64,000 nt of DNA from Falciphora oryzae (Eukaryota > Ascomycota > Sordariomycetes > Magnaporthales > Magnaporthaceae), in contig JNVV01000002.1 in NCBI GenBank assembly GCA_000733355.1, positions 419,277 to 483,276 on the forward strand. Reading direction: 5' to 3'. The notes under the pieces are model-generated. The model saw nothing but the letters and a program-made list of their open reading frames with translations. It had not been told where the DNA came from and did not search any database. This document shows, piece after piece, positions 23,249 through 35,339 of the stretch (within the stretch, counting starts at the first letter, position 1; every line of letters begins with the position of its first letter). A program made the position numbers and the translations under genes.

Positions 23249-25157
23249 ATGGGTTCAATCGGCGATCTCTCCCCTGGAGGGAGTATTTCTGTATGCCGCG
23301 GCGCCTCAATCTCCGGCTGCTTCCGCGAGCACGCGACCTGGCTCCGGCCTGCTGTTGCTCTTCTTGGCTAACCCGCCTACCCCTCCCCTCGCACAGATAG
23401 GAATCCTTGTCGGCCTGCTGTCTACGGCAGTGCAGAGCCTCGGAATAACGCTACAGCGCAAATCGCACATCCTCGAAGACGAAAAGGGTCCCCATGACAT
23501 CAGAAGACCGCCGCACCGCAGGAGAAGGTGGCAGCTGGGCATGGGCATGTTCATCGCCTCCAACATCCTCGGCAGCACCGTGCAGATCTCGACCCTTCCG
23601 CTCCCCGTCCTCTCGACACTGCAGGCGTCCGGCCTCGTTTTCAACTCCATTTGCGCCACCCTCATCCTCGGCGAGCCCTTCACGCGCTGGTCCATATGCG
23701 GTACCCTGCTCGTTTGCGCCGGCGCCCTACTCATCGCCGTCTTTGGCGCCATCCCCTCGCCCGCTCACACTCTTGAAGAGCTGCTAGCCCTGCTGGGTCG
23801 CACCCCCTTTGTCGTCTGGATGTGCCTGCAGGCTGTCCTCGTAATCTCTGTCGCTGTCGCCACTGACACCCTCAGCCGCATCCAAACCCTGGCCCAAAAC
23901 GCTCGATTCCGCCTGGCCCGAGGGCTCGCCTACGGCTGCATCAGCGGCATCCTCTCGGCCCACTCACTGCTCGTCGCCAAGTCCGCCGTCGAGCTCGTCA
24001 TCAAGACTCTGTCGGGCGGCACCAACCAGTTCGCCCACTGGCAGTCATGGGTCCTGCTTCTGGCCCTGGTGGCCCTGGCCTTGACCCAGCTCTACTACCT
24101 ACACAGGGGCCTCAAGCTAGTCTCTACCTCGGTCCTCTACCCACTCGTCTTCTGCATCTACAACATCATCGCCATTCTCGACGGCCTCATCTACTTCGAC
24201 CAGGCCAACAAGCTGAGCACGAAGTCCGCTCTGCTCATCTCACTAGGAACCGTCATTCTCCTCTCGGGCGTCCTGGCGCTCTCGTGGCGCCTCAGCGACG
24301 AGCAGCACCCGCCTGCTGTCGGCCAGTCCTCGCTCGCCCCCGGGCTGGGGCTCGTCGAGGACACGGACGGCGAAGAGGAGGAGGAGGACCTGCTGCTCGT
24401 CTCCGATATTGGCGGCGATGAGGATGACGTCCTGCCCATCACGACGACCCACTACAGCTACCAGACTTTCAGCAACGAACGCCGACCCTCGCTCTCGGCG
24501 CCTGCAGAAGGGGGCGAGACTAGATCCGCATCGTCGACGCTGACCCCACCGCGCAAGCGGGCGTCGCTCGCGCCCTCGGCAAAGCGGACCAGCTGGGCGG
24601 AGCGCGTCGAGATCTGGGGCGAGCTCGAGGACCGCGACCGGCCCGCATCACCCGCCCTCAATATCGCGCGGAGCCGCAGTCAGACCTTGCCGACAGGGGA
24701 GCCCGGTGGATCTTCAACACTTCACATCCCGCCGCCGCGCCGGGGGTTCAGCGGCGGGAGCCCGTTGGGGATAATGGCCGGGGACTCGGGAGGACTAGAA
24801 GATGCGGGGGCGGACGCGGATGCAGAGTCGGGCCTGCCGCGCAGGTTCCGCAAGAGGAGGAGATCCACGGGGTTCCCTGGGTTCCAGGCCAGGAAGACGT
24901 CGCGGCGCAAGAGCTCGGGCGGCCTACAGGACGCCATCAACGGCCTCTGGAGGAATAGGTGGTGGAATAAGCCCGTCAAGGGCAAGGGGCCGGAGGAGGG
25001 AGAAGACGAGCAGCAACGCCGGCCTTCCACCTCGCCCCAGTGGCCTCCGTACCGTGACCACCCGGACGAAGACGACCGGCCGAATCGTGGGCAAGGACCA
25101 AGCCCAGGCGGCCCTGAAGCCGGCGGTGGTGGTGTCGGGAATGCCTCCTCTGCATGA
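23249..25157 (+). CDS. NIPA-type (DUF803) magnesium transporter
   Basis: Two exons: 23249-23290 (MGSIGDLSPGGSIS) and 23397-25157, total 600 residues. The intron runs GTATGC, a GGCTAAC branch point, and GCACAG, phase 0. Roughly the first 370 residues hold about nine hydrophobic segments. NIPA-family blocks include IGILVGLLSTAVQSLGITLQ, the WQLGMGMFIASNILG segment, LQASGLVFNSICATLILGE, CISGILSAHSLLVAKSAVELV and LYYLHRGLKLVSTSVLYPL. Family role: Mg2+ (and possibly other divalent cation) transport at plasma or endosomal membranes. The 230-residue tail is cytosolic, with an acidic run (DGEEEEEDLL), many Ser/Arg and Pro; it is longer than in animal NIPA proteins, as is common in fungi. The open frame continues upstream through the intron, so a naive call would start too early. 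Confidence 0.9.
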
Positions 25158-27075
25158 GCATTTTTCTTGGGTTACTTTCGTGTTGTTTTTATGTTTCGAT
25201 TCGTCTTTTACTGTGTTTTCTTTTTCACTTTTATGGGCTAAAGCAGCGTTTACAATACAACAACCCACCATTTCCTTTTCGCTCCTGATGACGAGAAGGC
25301 GGCGCAAAACTGGGGAGGACACGAAAGAATGAAATTGGCTTTGCATGTAGACAATGATCACAGCGGCGAACCGGAAGCTGGCAGGCGTGCTTTCAAGGGG
25401 GTTGAGGGCAGTGGCGGTGTGCTGTGGTGGCTCTCTTCATGGTCATGACCGACCGACCGACTGGCTGGCTGGCTTCTTGTATTTTTGGGTAGTGTTTCTT
25501 TTGCTAGAGCATGGCATGTCGCCCAACATCTGATAGAAACAGGATACACTCAATCAAGCAAGACACATCCGCTGTGTCCGCCCAGCGTGTTTGTTGAGCT
25601 TGCTCGTTTGGGCAGGGCAGGGGCTCGGCGTCCCATGCGGGTGACCTACGGCTGCTAGTAAGCCGACATCTTTCTAGCTTGGCAACGGTTTTACCGCCCG
25701 GCCTTTGCCGGGACGTCGGCCTTGATATCATGGGGAAGTTATTGATCGTTGGTTGGTCTAGGGGGTTTATAGGGGGTATATTGAAGGGATAACAGATGTC
25801 GACGACGTACCGACGCGGTAGGTAGCTTGAGAAAGACTGACTGCATAGTCCAGCCAGTTCTGACGCCGAAAGAAAGGACCAGAATTATCCGTTCTGGCGA
25901 GTCAAATCTCTCCCTGGATTCCTTCCCATTTCTCATCTCAGCCTGCTGGCAGACCAAAGAAGCACGGTGACTACATCGCTACGTCAAGTAGTAATACTTG
26001 AAAACATGGCGATATTTTTTGTCCCCCGACTCTGTCAGTAGCGTAGCAGCTGCAGCGGCGGGGGGCCCCGCCGGGCTGGATATGCCACGTGCGGTACATA
26101 ACGGCTCATGATATCGTCGTGGTTCCTTGTCGGTTTCGTCTTGGCGGGCGGGCGGGTGGCGAAAGCACGAGCGTGCGGACATCCAACGCCCCGAGTCGTG
26201 CCTTTTCTGGGTGAGCGCCCTACGGTGACGCAACCTCGGAGCTGGTGGCTTGTTTGAACGGAAACCGTGATGAATTAGAGTCGGATAGAGTCAACTAGAG
26301 ATGAGCCTATATATATACATTAGAAGGGTACTGCCCGTGGAAGATATCTATATCTCCCAGCGGGATATGGCACGAAACACAAAGGAAAATGCTATGAGAC
26401 ATTTCAGATTGCCCGTTTCTGCTGGTTCACAAGTGTAGCTTTAGATAGAAAGAGACATCTACCTAGGAACAGAGAGAGGGTATTGACAAGCCACAGAAAA
26501 CAAGAGCTAGGAAAGATGAGTGCAGCAACCATGTGAAAGACAAGAGACCGAAAATACTCCTTTTAGAATGTTGGTACGCAACGAAATATTGACATGTAGA
26601 CAGGTATATCACCGGGCTCGAGTCCCCCAAAGAAAAAAAGAAAAATACAAATAAGAAATAATTCAGAGAGCCCTGTCTACGGCGATAAAAAGAGGAATAT
26701 TGACAATAAAGTGAAGACCCATTCCAGATGACGTTAGAGGATAAGAGAAAAGTTTGCTAACAACACAAAAGCCGCTCCACGCAGTCGTCTCAAATAATGC
26801 AAGAGGGACTGGCGGACAAAACTGCTCCTCGCCCAAAGCCCACTGCTCCTTCTTTCTTCACACGTCATCGGATGAGTAGGTTGTTCGGGAATTCCCTCAT
26901 CTTTCACCCCTCCGCGAGCCGAAATTCTATGAGTTCTCGGGTTCGCATCGGGGGCGAAGAAGAAGGGGAATACCGGACGAGGATGGTCGCATGAGGGGGA
27001 GGGCTAGCCCCTCATGCTATGGCTGTACCGTAGGGCCTTCCAGGGCTCGCAGGAGAGAGAAATGGTTGGTCGGAT
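25158..27075. other. Intergenic between convergent transporter and tetraspanin genes
   Basis: Starts with a T-rich 3' UTR-like stretch (25160-25250). Around 25448-25473 GACC repeats abut TGGC repeats. 26280-26770 is A-rich with TATATATA. No gene supported. Confidence 0.6.
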
Positions 27076-27812
27076 TTACAGGGTGCCGCTCTTCTCGTCG
27101 ATGTGACGGAAGCGCTCCTGCTCCTTGCGCTCCTTGAGCAGGCAGGCGGTAGCCAGAATCAGGAGACCATCGATACCTATAGACAAAATTAGTATATGGG
27201 ATCTCATGATATTCAGTGACATATATGAACAGAAGAAAACATACCGCACATGCCGTAGACGGCAGTAAAGATGTTGTCGACAAAGGTGTTGGCAAAGCTC
27301 GTCAACGGGGTGGCGCACCCCCTCATGAGGGCGGCGGCGGCCGGGCTGGGGCAGACGGCGTTGGTGACGAAGGCGGGCGCAGTGCTGTTGAAGTAGCCGC
27401 AGCACTTGAACTTGGCCTCCATCATGGACTGGACGTTCGCGGACTGCGAGTTCCAGATGGGCGAGAGGGCCTCGCGCGTCTTGAGCGTCGTGATCCAGAG
27501 GAAGGTGCCGATGCAGAGGGTGAAGAGGGCGTTGATGACGACCAGGTATCCCGACAGCTTGAGCCAGCCGCGGGTCGGCGTCGCCACGGCGGGTATGGTC
27601 AGGGCGAAGGTGACGAAGATGAAGACGGCGTTGACGATGCCCGCCGTCAGCGGGAAGCCCTGGTACAGCAAGTTCCGCGCCGCCTGCTCGCCCTCGGTCG
27701 GGATCTCGTCGCGAACGTTCTGGACCACGACCGAGAAGCCCAGCATGAAGGCGCCCATCAGGACGAAGAGGAAGTCGGCGACGACATAGGACACGAGAAT
27801 CTTGTTCGCCAT
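27076..27812 (-). CDS. tsp3: Tetraspanin, Tsp3-like
   Basis: Two exons, 27812-27245 and 27176-27076, encode 222 residues; the intron starts GTATGT, contains ACTAAT and ends CTATAG. Four membrane segments are visible: about 8-30, 52-76, 86-110 and one just after the large loop (IDGLLILATACLL), encoded by exon 2. The large extracellular loop (about 111-188) carries the tetraspanin KCCG motif (137-139) plus Cys154, Cys166 and Cys189, enough for two or more disulfides. The short tail is charged (KERKEQERFRHIDEK). Family role: organising membrane microdomains; fungal tetraspanins such as Pls1 act in infection-related or reproductive cell polarity. The sequence does not look like Pls1; assignment to the Tsp3 group is by general resemblance only. 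Confidence 0.88.
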
Positions 27813-29732
27813 TTTCGCTGATTTCGTTCGGGGGTCGGATTATCGGTATAGGTTGTTTTTTTTGCGGTTTTCGGTTTATGAGCTCGTCCCTCCCGGGCGG
27901 GCGATTATCCTCCTTGCTGCTCTCTCTTTCTCTGTCCCTTTCTCCCAAGCAGGCACAAAATCAAAAGAGTGGAATCGGTCAACTCGACGTCCGGCGTCAG
28001 TGGCGGTCGGTACCCTCGGGGGATAAACGAGGTCGGAGTAGGCGTAGGCTGTGTTTGCTTGCTGGTGGAAGTAAGGCGGAGGAGTCGAGGGAGTAGTGTG
28101 GTCGGACAGCTACAGTCAGACGGATGGTCGACTGAAGGTGTGCTTGGATGATGATGCGGCGATCGAAAATGGGCTCGTTCGCACTCGTACTGCACGTCGA
28201 CCAGCAACTCTCGGGCCGAAGGAAGGATAATACAAAATAAGACCGCCGTCCACTGTCGAAGCGGAGCGTACACGGGAAGGAGAAGGGAAGGGCGATAAGG
28301 AGTGTGTTGGGGGTTTGTGAGTTGGTCTCGCGACGAGGAAGGGAGCGACTAGAAGTGAAACTCTGCAACGGGGACCAAAGGGAAGGAATAACAACGGGCG
28401 AATGGGAAAAGAGGCGCGACGTCGAAGTGGCAAGCAAATCCCAGGCAAGCCCTGCTACCGAACAAAAAAGACCTCGAACCAGGAGGGGAGAAGAGAATCG
28501 AATTACGAACGGGATAGGGGTGGCAGGTGTTGTTGGTGGCCGGCAGGAATGGGGAGAGCGTCGAACGACCAAGGAAAAAAAGGCGAGGCCAGCATTTTCC
28601 CGTCCCACCAGGCCGACACGCCTGGCCCTGCCTCGAGCATGCCTCACACACCGCGCAAGTGGCCCATGTTTTGCCGTCTGGTGCTCGCCCACCTGCCGGC
28701 CAGCGTCTTGGGGCCCTGCGGCGAGGGCAGGCCGCTGGTGATGCGGTCCCTCAGACGACTGCGGTTTCAGATCCGGTCGGGAGACAGGGGTGGTTCTGGA
28801 CATGGATGGGGCATGCAATTTTTTCCTCTGGGGCCTTGGGCGGCTGGGTTTGGTGTCCCAGCCAGACGCTGCACGCTCATTCGCGCATTCCGCCCAACGG
28901 GGCCCAGCACAAGCCATCAACAGGCCCCCGCCCCCTAAACCAGAGGGAGCTCGAGGGCCGTGTGCCTGCTGCACCAGCGCCAGACCTGCCGGGAGCAGCC
29001 ACATTGTCAGGCCAGGCACGGGGCGACTCGGGCCAATCAATCGAGCCGGATCTGCCAGGAATGGGAACATCAAGAACGAGGGCAAACGCCATGGCACCAG
29101 AACCGAAACAGCACGCCTGGCGGGCCTTGGGACCGCGGAGTCGCGCATCTGGGATGGAGTGGAATGCCGACATGACGATTTCCCATCCGGGGACTGGCTC
29201 GACTGGTTCAGCCGGGGGCGTTTGTTTGCCCGATCAGCTCCGTCGTCTGCTGGAAGAAAGCTCCCGAAAGCGATGCAAAAAAGGGGCAGGGAGAAACAGC
29301 CGAGCCTAAAAAATGCCCACTGTCGACGGGAGCCAATCGCATATCGCCGATCAAAGTAACGCAGTCGGAGCGGATACTCGATTGGCCCACAGCGAGCAGA
29401 GCCTCTGCCGTCGACTCGGACTCGAATACTGTTAAGCGCCGGCTGGAGACTCCACGCTGCTGGCCTTGCTGCCAACAAACCACCTTCAAGCAGAGGCCAA
29501 GTGACCGTAGCCGCGGGACAGGTCCCGGCAGATGCACTTCTGCAAACCAACGGCCCTGGCCGCGACGGAATCATCTGCCGCTGCTGCTGCGGGAGGGAGT
29601 AATCACACGTTGGTGGACAGCAGGTAGGACTTTTGGGTATCACCCACATTTTATTATTAGTATGGAGTACTACGCAGCAGAGCTTACTTTGACCGACGCG
29701 GCGAGTCGGGGACTCCTAAAGATCCATTGCTA

Positions 29733-29809
29733 TTGATTGGCTGAGTAGGCGACGCGCGGCTGGCTGTGCAAGGTCATGATTGATTGGCTGGACAAGCGAC
29801 TCGCGGCTG
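29733..29809. promoter_or_regulatory. Direct repeat with CCAAT boxes
   Basis: TTGATTGGCTGAGTAGGCGA (29733) recurs as TTGATTGGCTGGACAAGCGA (29780), both followed by a CGCGGCTG-like ending; spacing 47 bp. Each carries ATTGG, the reverse of CCAAT, the site of the fungal HAP complex. Further CCAAT/ATTGG sites lie at about 29034, 29333 and 29381. Confidence 0.5.
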
Positions 29810-32290
29810 TCGCGGTTAGCTTACGTTGCATCCGGGAGCCGCCTACGAACCTTGGGGCCATCATGACGTTGTGCCTGTTCGGGAATCGTTCTATTACTTC
29901 AATGCTTGGTATATTTAGGTAGCCCCGACCCAGACTCCGCACACCGAGTTCGATGCTCGTGTCCAGCGTCGATCACTCTCGAGTTCTGAATGTCCGCAAG
30001 CCGGGCCGAGTCCACGGACAGCCCACGCTGCCCCAGCCACCAGTGAAGATCTGTCCAATAGTCCCAAATTGTTTTCTCGATTCTTTTTGTCCTCTGGTTC
30101 CGTCGGCTTCGGTGCTTACTGCCCCTGGCCGTATCTCCCAGATGGCTTATTGTGTTGAGGGCGGGTTGAGAATTATCGTGAGAGGCGAGGGAAAAAAGCG
30201 ATAAAGCGTCAGCATCGGGGGTTCCTCGGTCCCAAGCAGGGGCCAATGCTGTGCTCGTGCGGAACCCAGCCCAGCAGGGGTCGCCGTTGACCGAAGGTTT
30301 TGGCCCCCCCGACAAAGGTTTCTGCGGATAAGTTCGAGGGTGGCGGCGGGTCTGGCGTCCACGGGCGGCGAGGCGGGCACTGACAAGCAAGCCCCTTTCG
30401 TACCATGTTCCTGACGATCTTTCTTGAGGGAAATATTTGGCCAGCCTCGTCGGCAGGGAAGCTAACAGCGCTCCGGAATACTCGCCGCTGGGCTTCGGGC
30501 CGCGAAAGAGCGACCTCGTTCGGGTCCGGAGCTGTGTGCTTCCAACCAAGCCCGCCCGGTTTCTTCCAGTCGGGAAATTCAAGGTTCGGAAGACTCGGGC
30601 AGACGGGGGAGGAAAATCCTAAGCTGATGAGTCAGCAGACCAACGAGGACAACCCCTTTCTTCCAACCAGAGAGTCACCTGTCCGCCTGCGCCCTGCAGT
30701 CTTGGGAGCCACGACAGGAATCGGCTCTGGCTAATGAGAGCAGGGCAGGCTTCCAGAAGAAGCAGCTGGCCCATCCGCTCCCGCATCCTTTCTCTCTGGC
30801 CGGCTCGTTTGCTTCTTTGAGCGCTATTGCCGCCTATCACGGCACGGGACTCTGCGGGCACGGTGGAGGGGGGGCCCCCCACAGGCGCAGATCGCCATCT
30901 TCCGAGCGAAGCTCCAGTGGGCTCCTCTCTCGCGAAGATGTAAACACGGGCTCCCCGAGGGGCTGGCTAGCTGGCTGGACTGACAGGCAGGCAGCCTCGC
31001 GATGTCGTCAAGCGATTGGCGACCCTACCCAGCCCCAGCCATGCAAGCAGGCTCCCAGGGGCAATGCGCAATCCCCCAGCCCGTCCCACCGCCCGACCAT
31101 TGATTTTTGCAGGGCATGCAGAGGGGAGCAGATCATCTCCAGTCCGGCCTTGGCTACCTCTTTTCTCTCGGCCCTGCGTCACGTCAAATGATGACCGCCA
31201 CCCTGCTGCCACGTTCATCACGCGCTATTGCGCTCACAACCCCCGCTTTCCGATACCCTTGCTCCCTTTTTGTTCTTCTTTCTTTGGGCATCCCCTACTG
31301 GTTATCTCAGCGGTCGGTCTGTTCGCGACCTTTCAGGTGGCTCGCCTCTCTTTTTTTTTCATTTTTTTTTTCTCAGGGCAACGACACGAACCAGGGTCTC
31401 ACCAACAAACGCAGGCCTTGACTCTCATGGGGACGGCGAGTTTGGCACACTGTCGTTCTTCATCTGCCCCATCCTATCTTCCCCGGGGGTAGTACGCGAT
31501 ATTCCGCCGAGAGGCGTCTGGACGCACAGCAGTGGGGGTTCGGCTGCATGTTCATGACAGGCGCTGTCTGATCTCATCCACTTTGACGCACACACGGTGG
31601 TCCGAGAGAATGGGAACCAGAGGTCAGGCGGCGCAATAGCAACATCGTCTCGCAGTTAACGGAGACCCGTACTGCCTGCCCAGCGTTTTCTCCTCACAGT
31701 AATCCAGCAAACCAAAGCCCACCTGTGCTCGTATCCCCTACCCTTCAGGATGAAGGTCCCTGCTCGTCGAGGGCACAATGCATGTCGATTTCGATAGCGC
31801 AGAATTCTGGACCGGCAGGTTGCGTTGGCAGGCTGCACGCGCGCCATCCCCCGAACCCCCTATTATTTCCACCCTTTCCCAAGCCTTCCGTTTGGACGTC
31901 TTCCACCACCCTTGGCCCTGTCCTGCGCGCTGCCTCCCCGTCCGTTCCCGCCGCGTATTTGCCTGATGATGGGTGAGATTTGACGTGCGAGGGGACATCC
32001 CGCTTGGCTGGCAGCAGGGGAGAAGCCCCAGTGGAAAAGGGCGAGGTACCTTGGACCCAGTGGATTCGGCACGGCTTGCGCCCACCACACCATTCATCCA
32101 ACCCTTGCTCTCGTTTGCTGTCCGCCAGCCGTTCGGCGTGGGATGGCAGCAGCGAATTGGCCGGAAGAGACTAGGCGAGTGGGAGGAGGACGGGTGCGGA
32201 CTGGGGTGTGGCAGGCTGGCGGCTGGCAGTGCGTGCTGCGAGACCAGGAGGAGAAAGCGTTCCTCCGCGCAGGCAGCGCAGCCCAGACGA

Positions 32291-32314
32291 TGCAACTGCA
32301 ACTGCAACTGCAAC
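32291..32314 (+). repeat. (TGCAAC)4 hexanucleotide repeat
   Basis: Four perfect tandem copies in a gene-free GC-rich stretch. Confidence 0.9.
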
Positions 32315-34270
32315 TGAGAGCGAACAAGCACCCTTGCCCTTGCCTCTCTGTGCTGTCGGTGGTCGATGGCGTTCGGCCTTTTGGCCGCGTCCGAACTCCC
32401 AGCCCCTCACCCACCTGAGCAAACAGCAGCCATTCAGAGACGCGTCGCCAGCGCGGGAGCACTGCCGGAAGCCCTATCCGTACGGGCAAAAGCCCGCTAG
32501 TGAGGGAGGGAAATGGCGATGTGATTGACGCCTGTCGACCGTCCCGTGCTTTCGATCCGGCCCATTCGCCTGTCTGGGCCCCTCCCCCAACAAGTCCCGA
32601 CCCAAGGGCAGGAGCCAGGCTCTCCATCTCACTCGTCGCCTTTCCACTCTGCCTCCCGGCCCTTCGTATACACCCCTGCCGCCCATTACGACGACGACGA
32701 CGCATCGCGCCCGCTCTGCGCAGCATCGGGCCTGAACGTCCCCAGCAGCCTAGAACCCCCAGGCAGTGCGGCCAGCGCCTGGGCAATCCCACGGCCAAAA
32801 ATTGGCCACTGGCAAACTGATGGCACCCCAAATGACGGCCTGCACGTCGCCCCGCCGGGACGCGTTATTGATTGGATGCGCGCCCCTTCAAACCCCATGG
32901 GTCAGGCCCTCAGCATGTAATATTACCCTGTGTTATTATCGCATGCACAGTAAAATGCGCTTCTGACTGTGCACCTAGACCTTTTTACCACGGCGCAGCA
33001 GCAAGCGGGCGACCCGTCGACAGCCTGCCCCCAGTCAGAGAGAGGGATCTGATGAGGGAGGAGTGGGTGTCCGAGATTTTCGTACTGTGCGGCCAGAACC
33101 CAGCTCCAGCCATCCATGCCGGCGGGCCGGGGGCAGGTTGACGAGATAGAGAGAAGGTTGTTGCCAGATTGCCAATCCAATAGGAACCGGGCGGTGTGCT
33201 AAAATTGGGAAAGACCGAAAAAAGAGACCACGGGACTCGTCTGGAAGATCTTTTGTTGACGGCGCCGCCCACTGGGAGCTGAGGCTGGACAGAGATTGCA
33301 TTGCTGCTTTGCCACGCGCAACTGCAGGCGAGATGGACCCATGGAAAGCAAAAAAGCAACCAGGCCCGCGTTTGGCAGGGACGGGCCTCGAGGTTATCGA
33401 GAGACACCCCCGGTTCCCGTTCCTTCGCGAGAGATGGCCAGTGCTACCCAAACAAAGTTGCGTTTGTGCTCTGCCAGGCCAAGTCAGTGGATGCGTGCAT
33501 GCCATGGATGCCACCCAAAACCGACTGACTACCACACACAGCATCTAGCACTGCCCGTCTTGTCCATCTTGTATGACGATACGGTTGATCCTTCGAGGCC
33601 ATCTGAGGAGAACCGCACGCTTGGAACCCAAGGCAGGCAGGCTGGACTCGGGTTCGGAGAAAATTGAGAGGGAAATTCATTTCGGGCTAAATTTTCAGTT
33701 GAAAAGGTTGAAAGGCACATCCCTTCTTCAAACACGCCGCAGTTGGTTGGGCCGTTTCCGAAACCCGGCCTACGAAAAAACTGCAACCGTCGAATAATAC
33801 TAGTAATATTTGATCATTTATTTTTATTTGATCTTGGGAGTGGGAGGGCACGTTCAAAACCCCCCGACTCAACGACAACTGACAGGCCGCGCCTGTCTGG
33901 ATCCTCCCGCCCCCGGCGTCGGGGCAAAGCTGGGGGAAGAGAAGAAGATTGAAAGGAAGATTGCCAAAAAGGGGAACCTAGGAGAAAAGGAAAGAAACGA
34001 AGGAAGGACGGCCGCTCGGTCGAAGAGCAGGGAGCGGCGGAGCATTGAACGGACGGACCGGCGCGCCCAATGAACGAAGAAGAAGAAAAATCTGTCACGA
34101 CGCACGCTTCAACATGCTAACGGCGGCTGCCGAAGCGCACGGTGGATTTTTCTCCGTCCTCCTTTTCCCCTCGCTGCTGCCAGAGGAGGGAGGGGGGTTG
34201 GTGCATTCCTTGTTCCAGAAGCAAAAGGGCAGCTCAGACGACAATGCATTCCACACACACCTGCTGTAGG

Positions 34271-34304
34271 CACACACGCACACACGCACACACATTGACA
34301 CACA
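34271..34304. repeat. Interrupted CA repeat
   Basis: CACACACG and CACACA units interrupted by G and ATTGA; simple sequence in the mcm1 upstream region. Confidence 0.85.
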
Positions 34305-35339
34305 TCAGGCGTTTTCCAATCACAAAATTCGCTCCCATAGAGTTCCAGTAGCGAACGGATTGCGGCGCGCCCGCCGTGTGTCATGCTCTTCCTGCTTCTG
34401 CTTCCCCTTGCCCCGCGCGCTACTCGAGCCAGAAGCAAGCAGTAGTCCAGACGGATCAGCCCAGATGCGCAGCCCCGTACCTACCCTAATGCAAAGAACA
34501 ACATTCGTCGCTTTCCTGTTTCCGGCTTCGTTCGCGGGCGACTTCCATTTTGCCTGCCCCGAGAAGGCGCAGTGTGGTCTGCAGTCTGTGTGCTGCCGCT
34601 GCTGCTGTGAGCTCAAGTGTGAGTGGTCCTGAGGTTGGTTGGTGGTGGCGCCTGTGCGGCGGTACATCGACCACACGTCTCGCCCTGCCCTTTCTCTCTC
34701 CCCTCTCTCTTTCCCCTCAAAAGGTTCCATCTTGCAAACTCCGGCCCCGGTCGGTTAACCCCCTTGCCCACCAGAGGTGCGACCAGAGACGGGGGCCCCT
34801 GACAGTGCCAATTGCTTCGACGCCAGACTGTTGGGCGGTCAATCGCGTGAACAGCCACCACCCCCGGCTGGTGCGGAGGAGTAAGCCGGTGGACGGTGCT
34901 TGGACCGAGGTGTATTTTCTTCTCTTCTGTTTGCTGTCGTGCACAGTACGGTGAGCCTTGCTTCTCCAAAAGGTACCATGCTTTTCCATTTTTTATTATT
35001 TTTTATTATTTTTTTTCTAGATCCAATGCAAGACTTGCCAGCTCAACCCTGGGTGTCCCATAGATAGCCGCCTGCTAAACGTCCTCGGAGATTGTAGTTC
35101 GCACGCCGTAGCCTGCAAAACCGGGACTCCGACGCGGGGCTTAGGTGGGAGCCAGCACCGTGCCGACACGTCCTGATAAAGGTGGGCACCGTTTTGAGAT
35201 TTCGGTTTTGCACGCCTCGACGGTGTGGGCCCTTTTCCCTTGTCCTGAATCTCCACTTCTATCCCTGCTCGGTGGCTGCAACCCGTGCACGCGGTGCCGC
35301 TGTGCATGTGGGCGCGGCCGGCGGTGGTCGCTAGCGTGC

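Noticed and set aside
32094..32831. 245-codon minus frame in the tetraspanin-mcm1 interval
   Set aside because: Runs through a TGCAAC repeat and overlaps other open frames on both strands; no motif.
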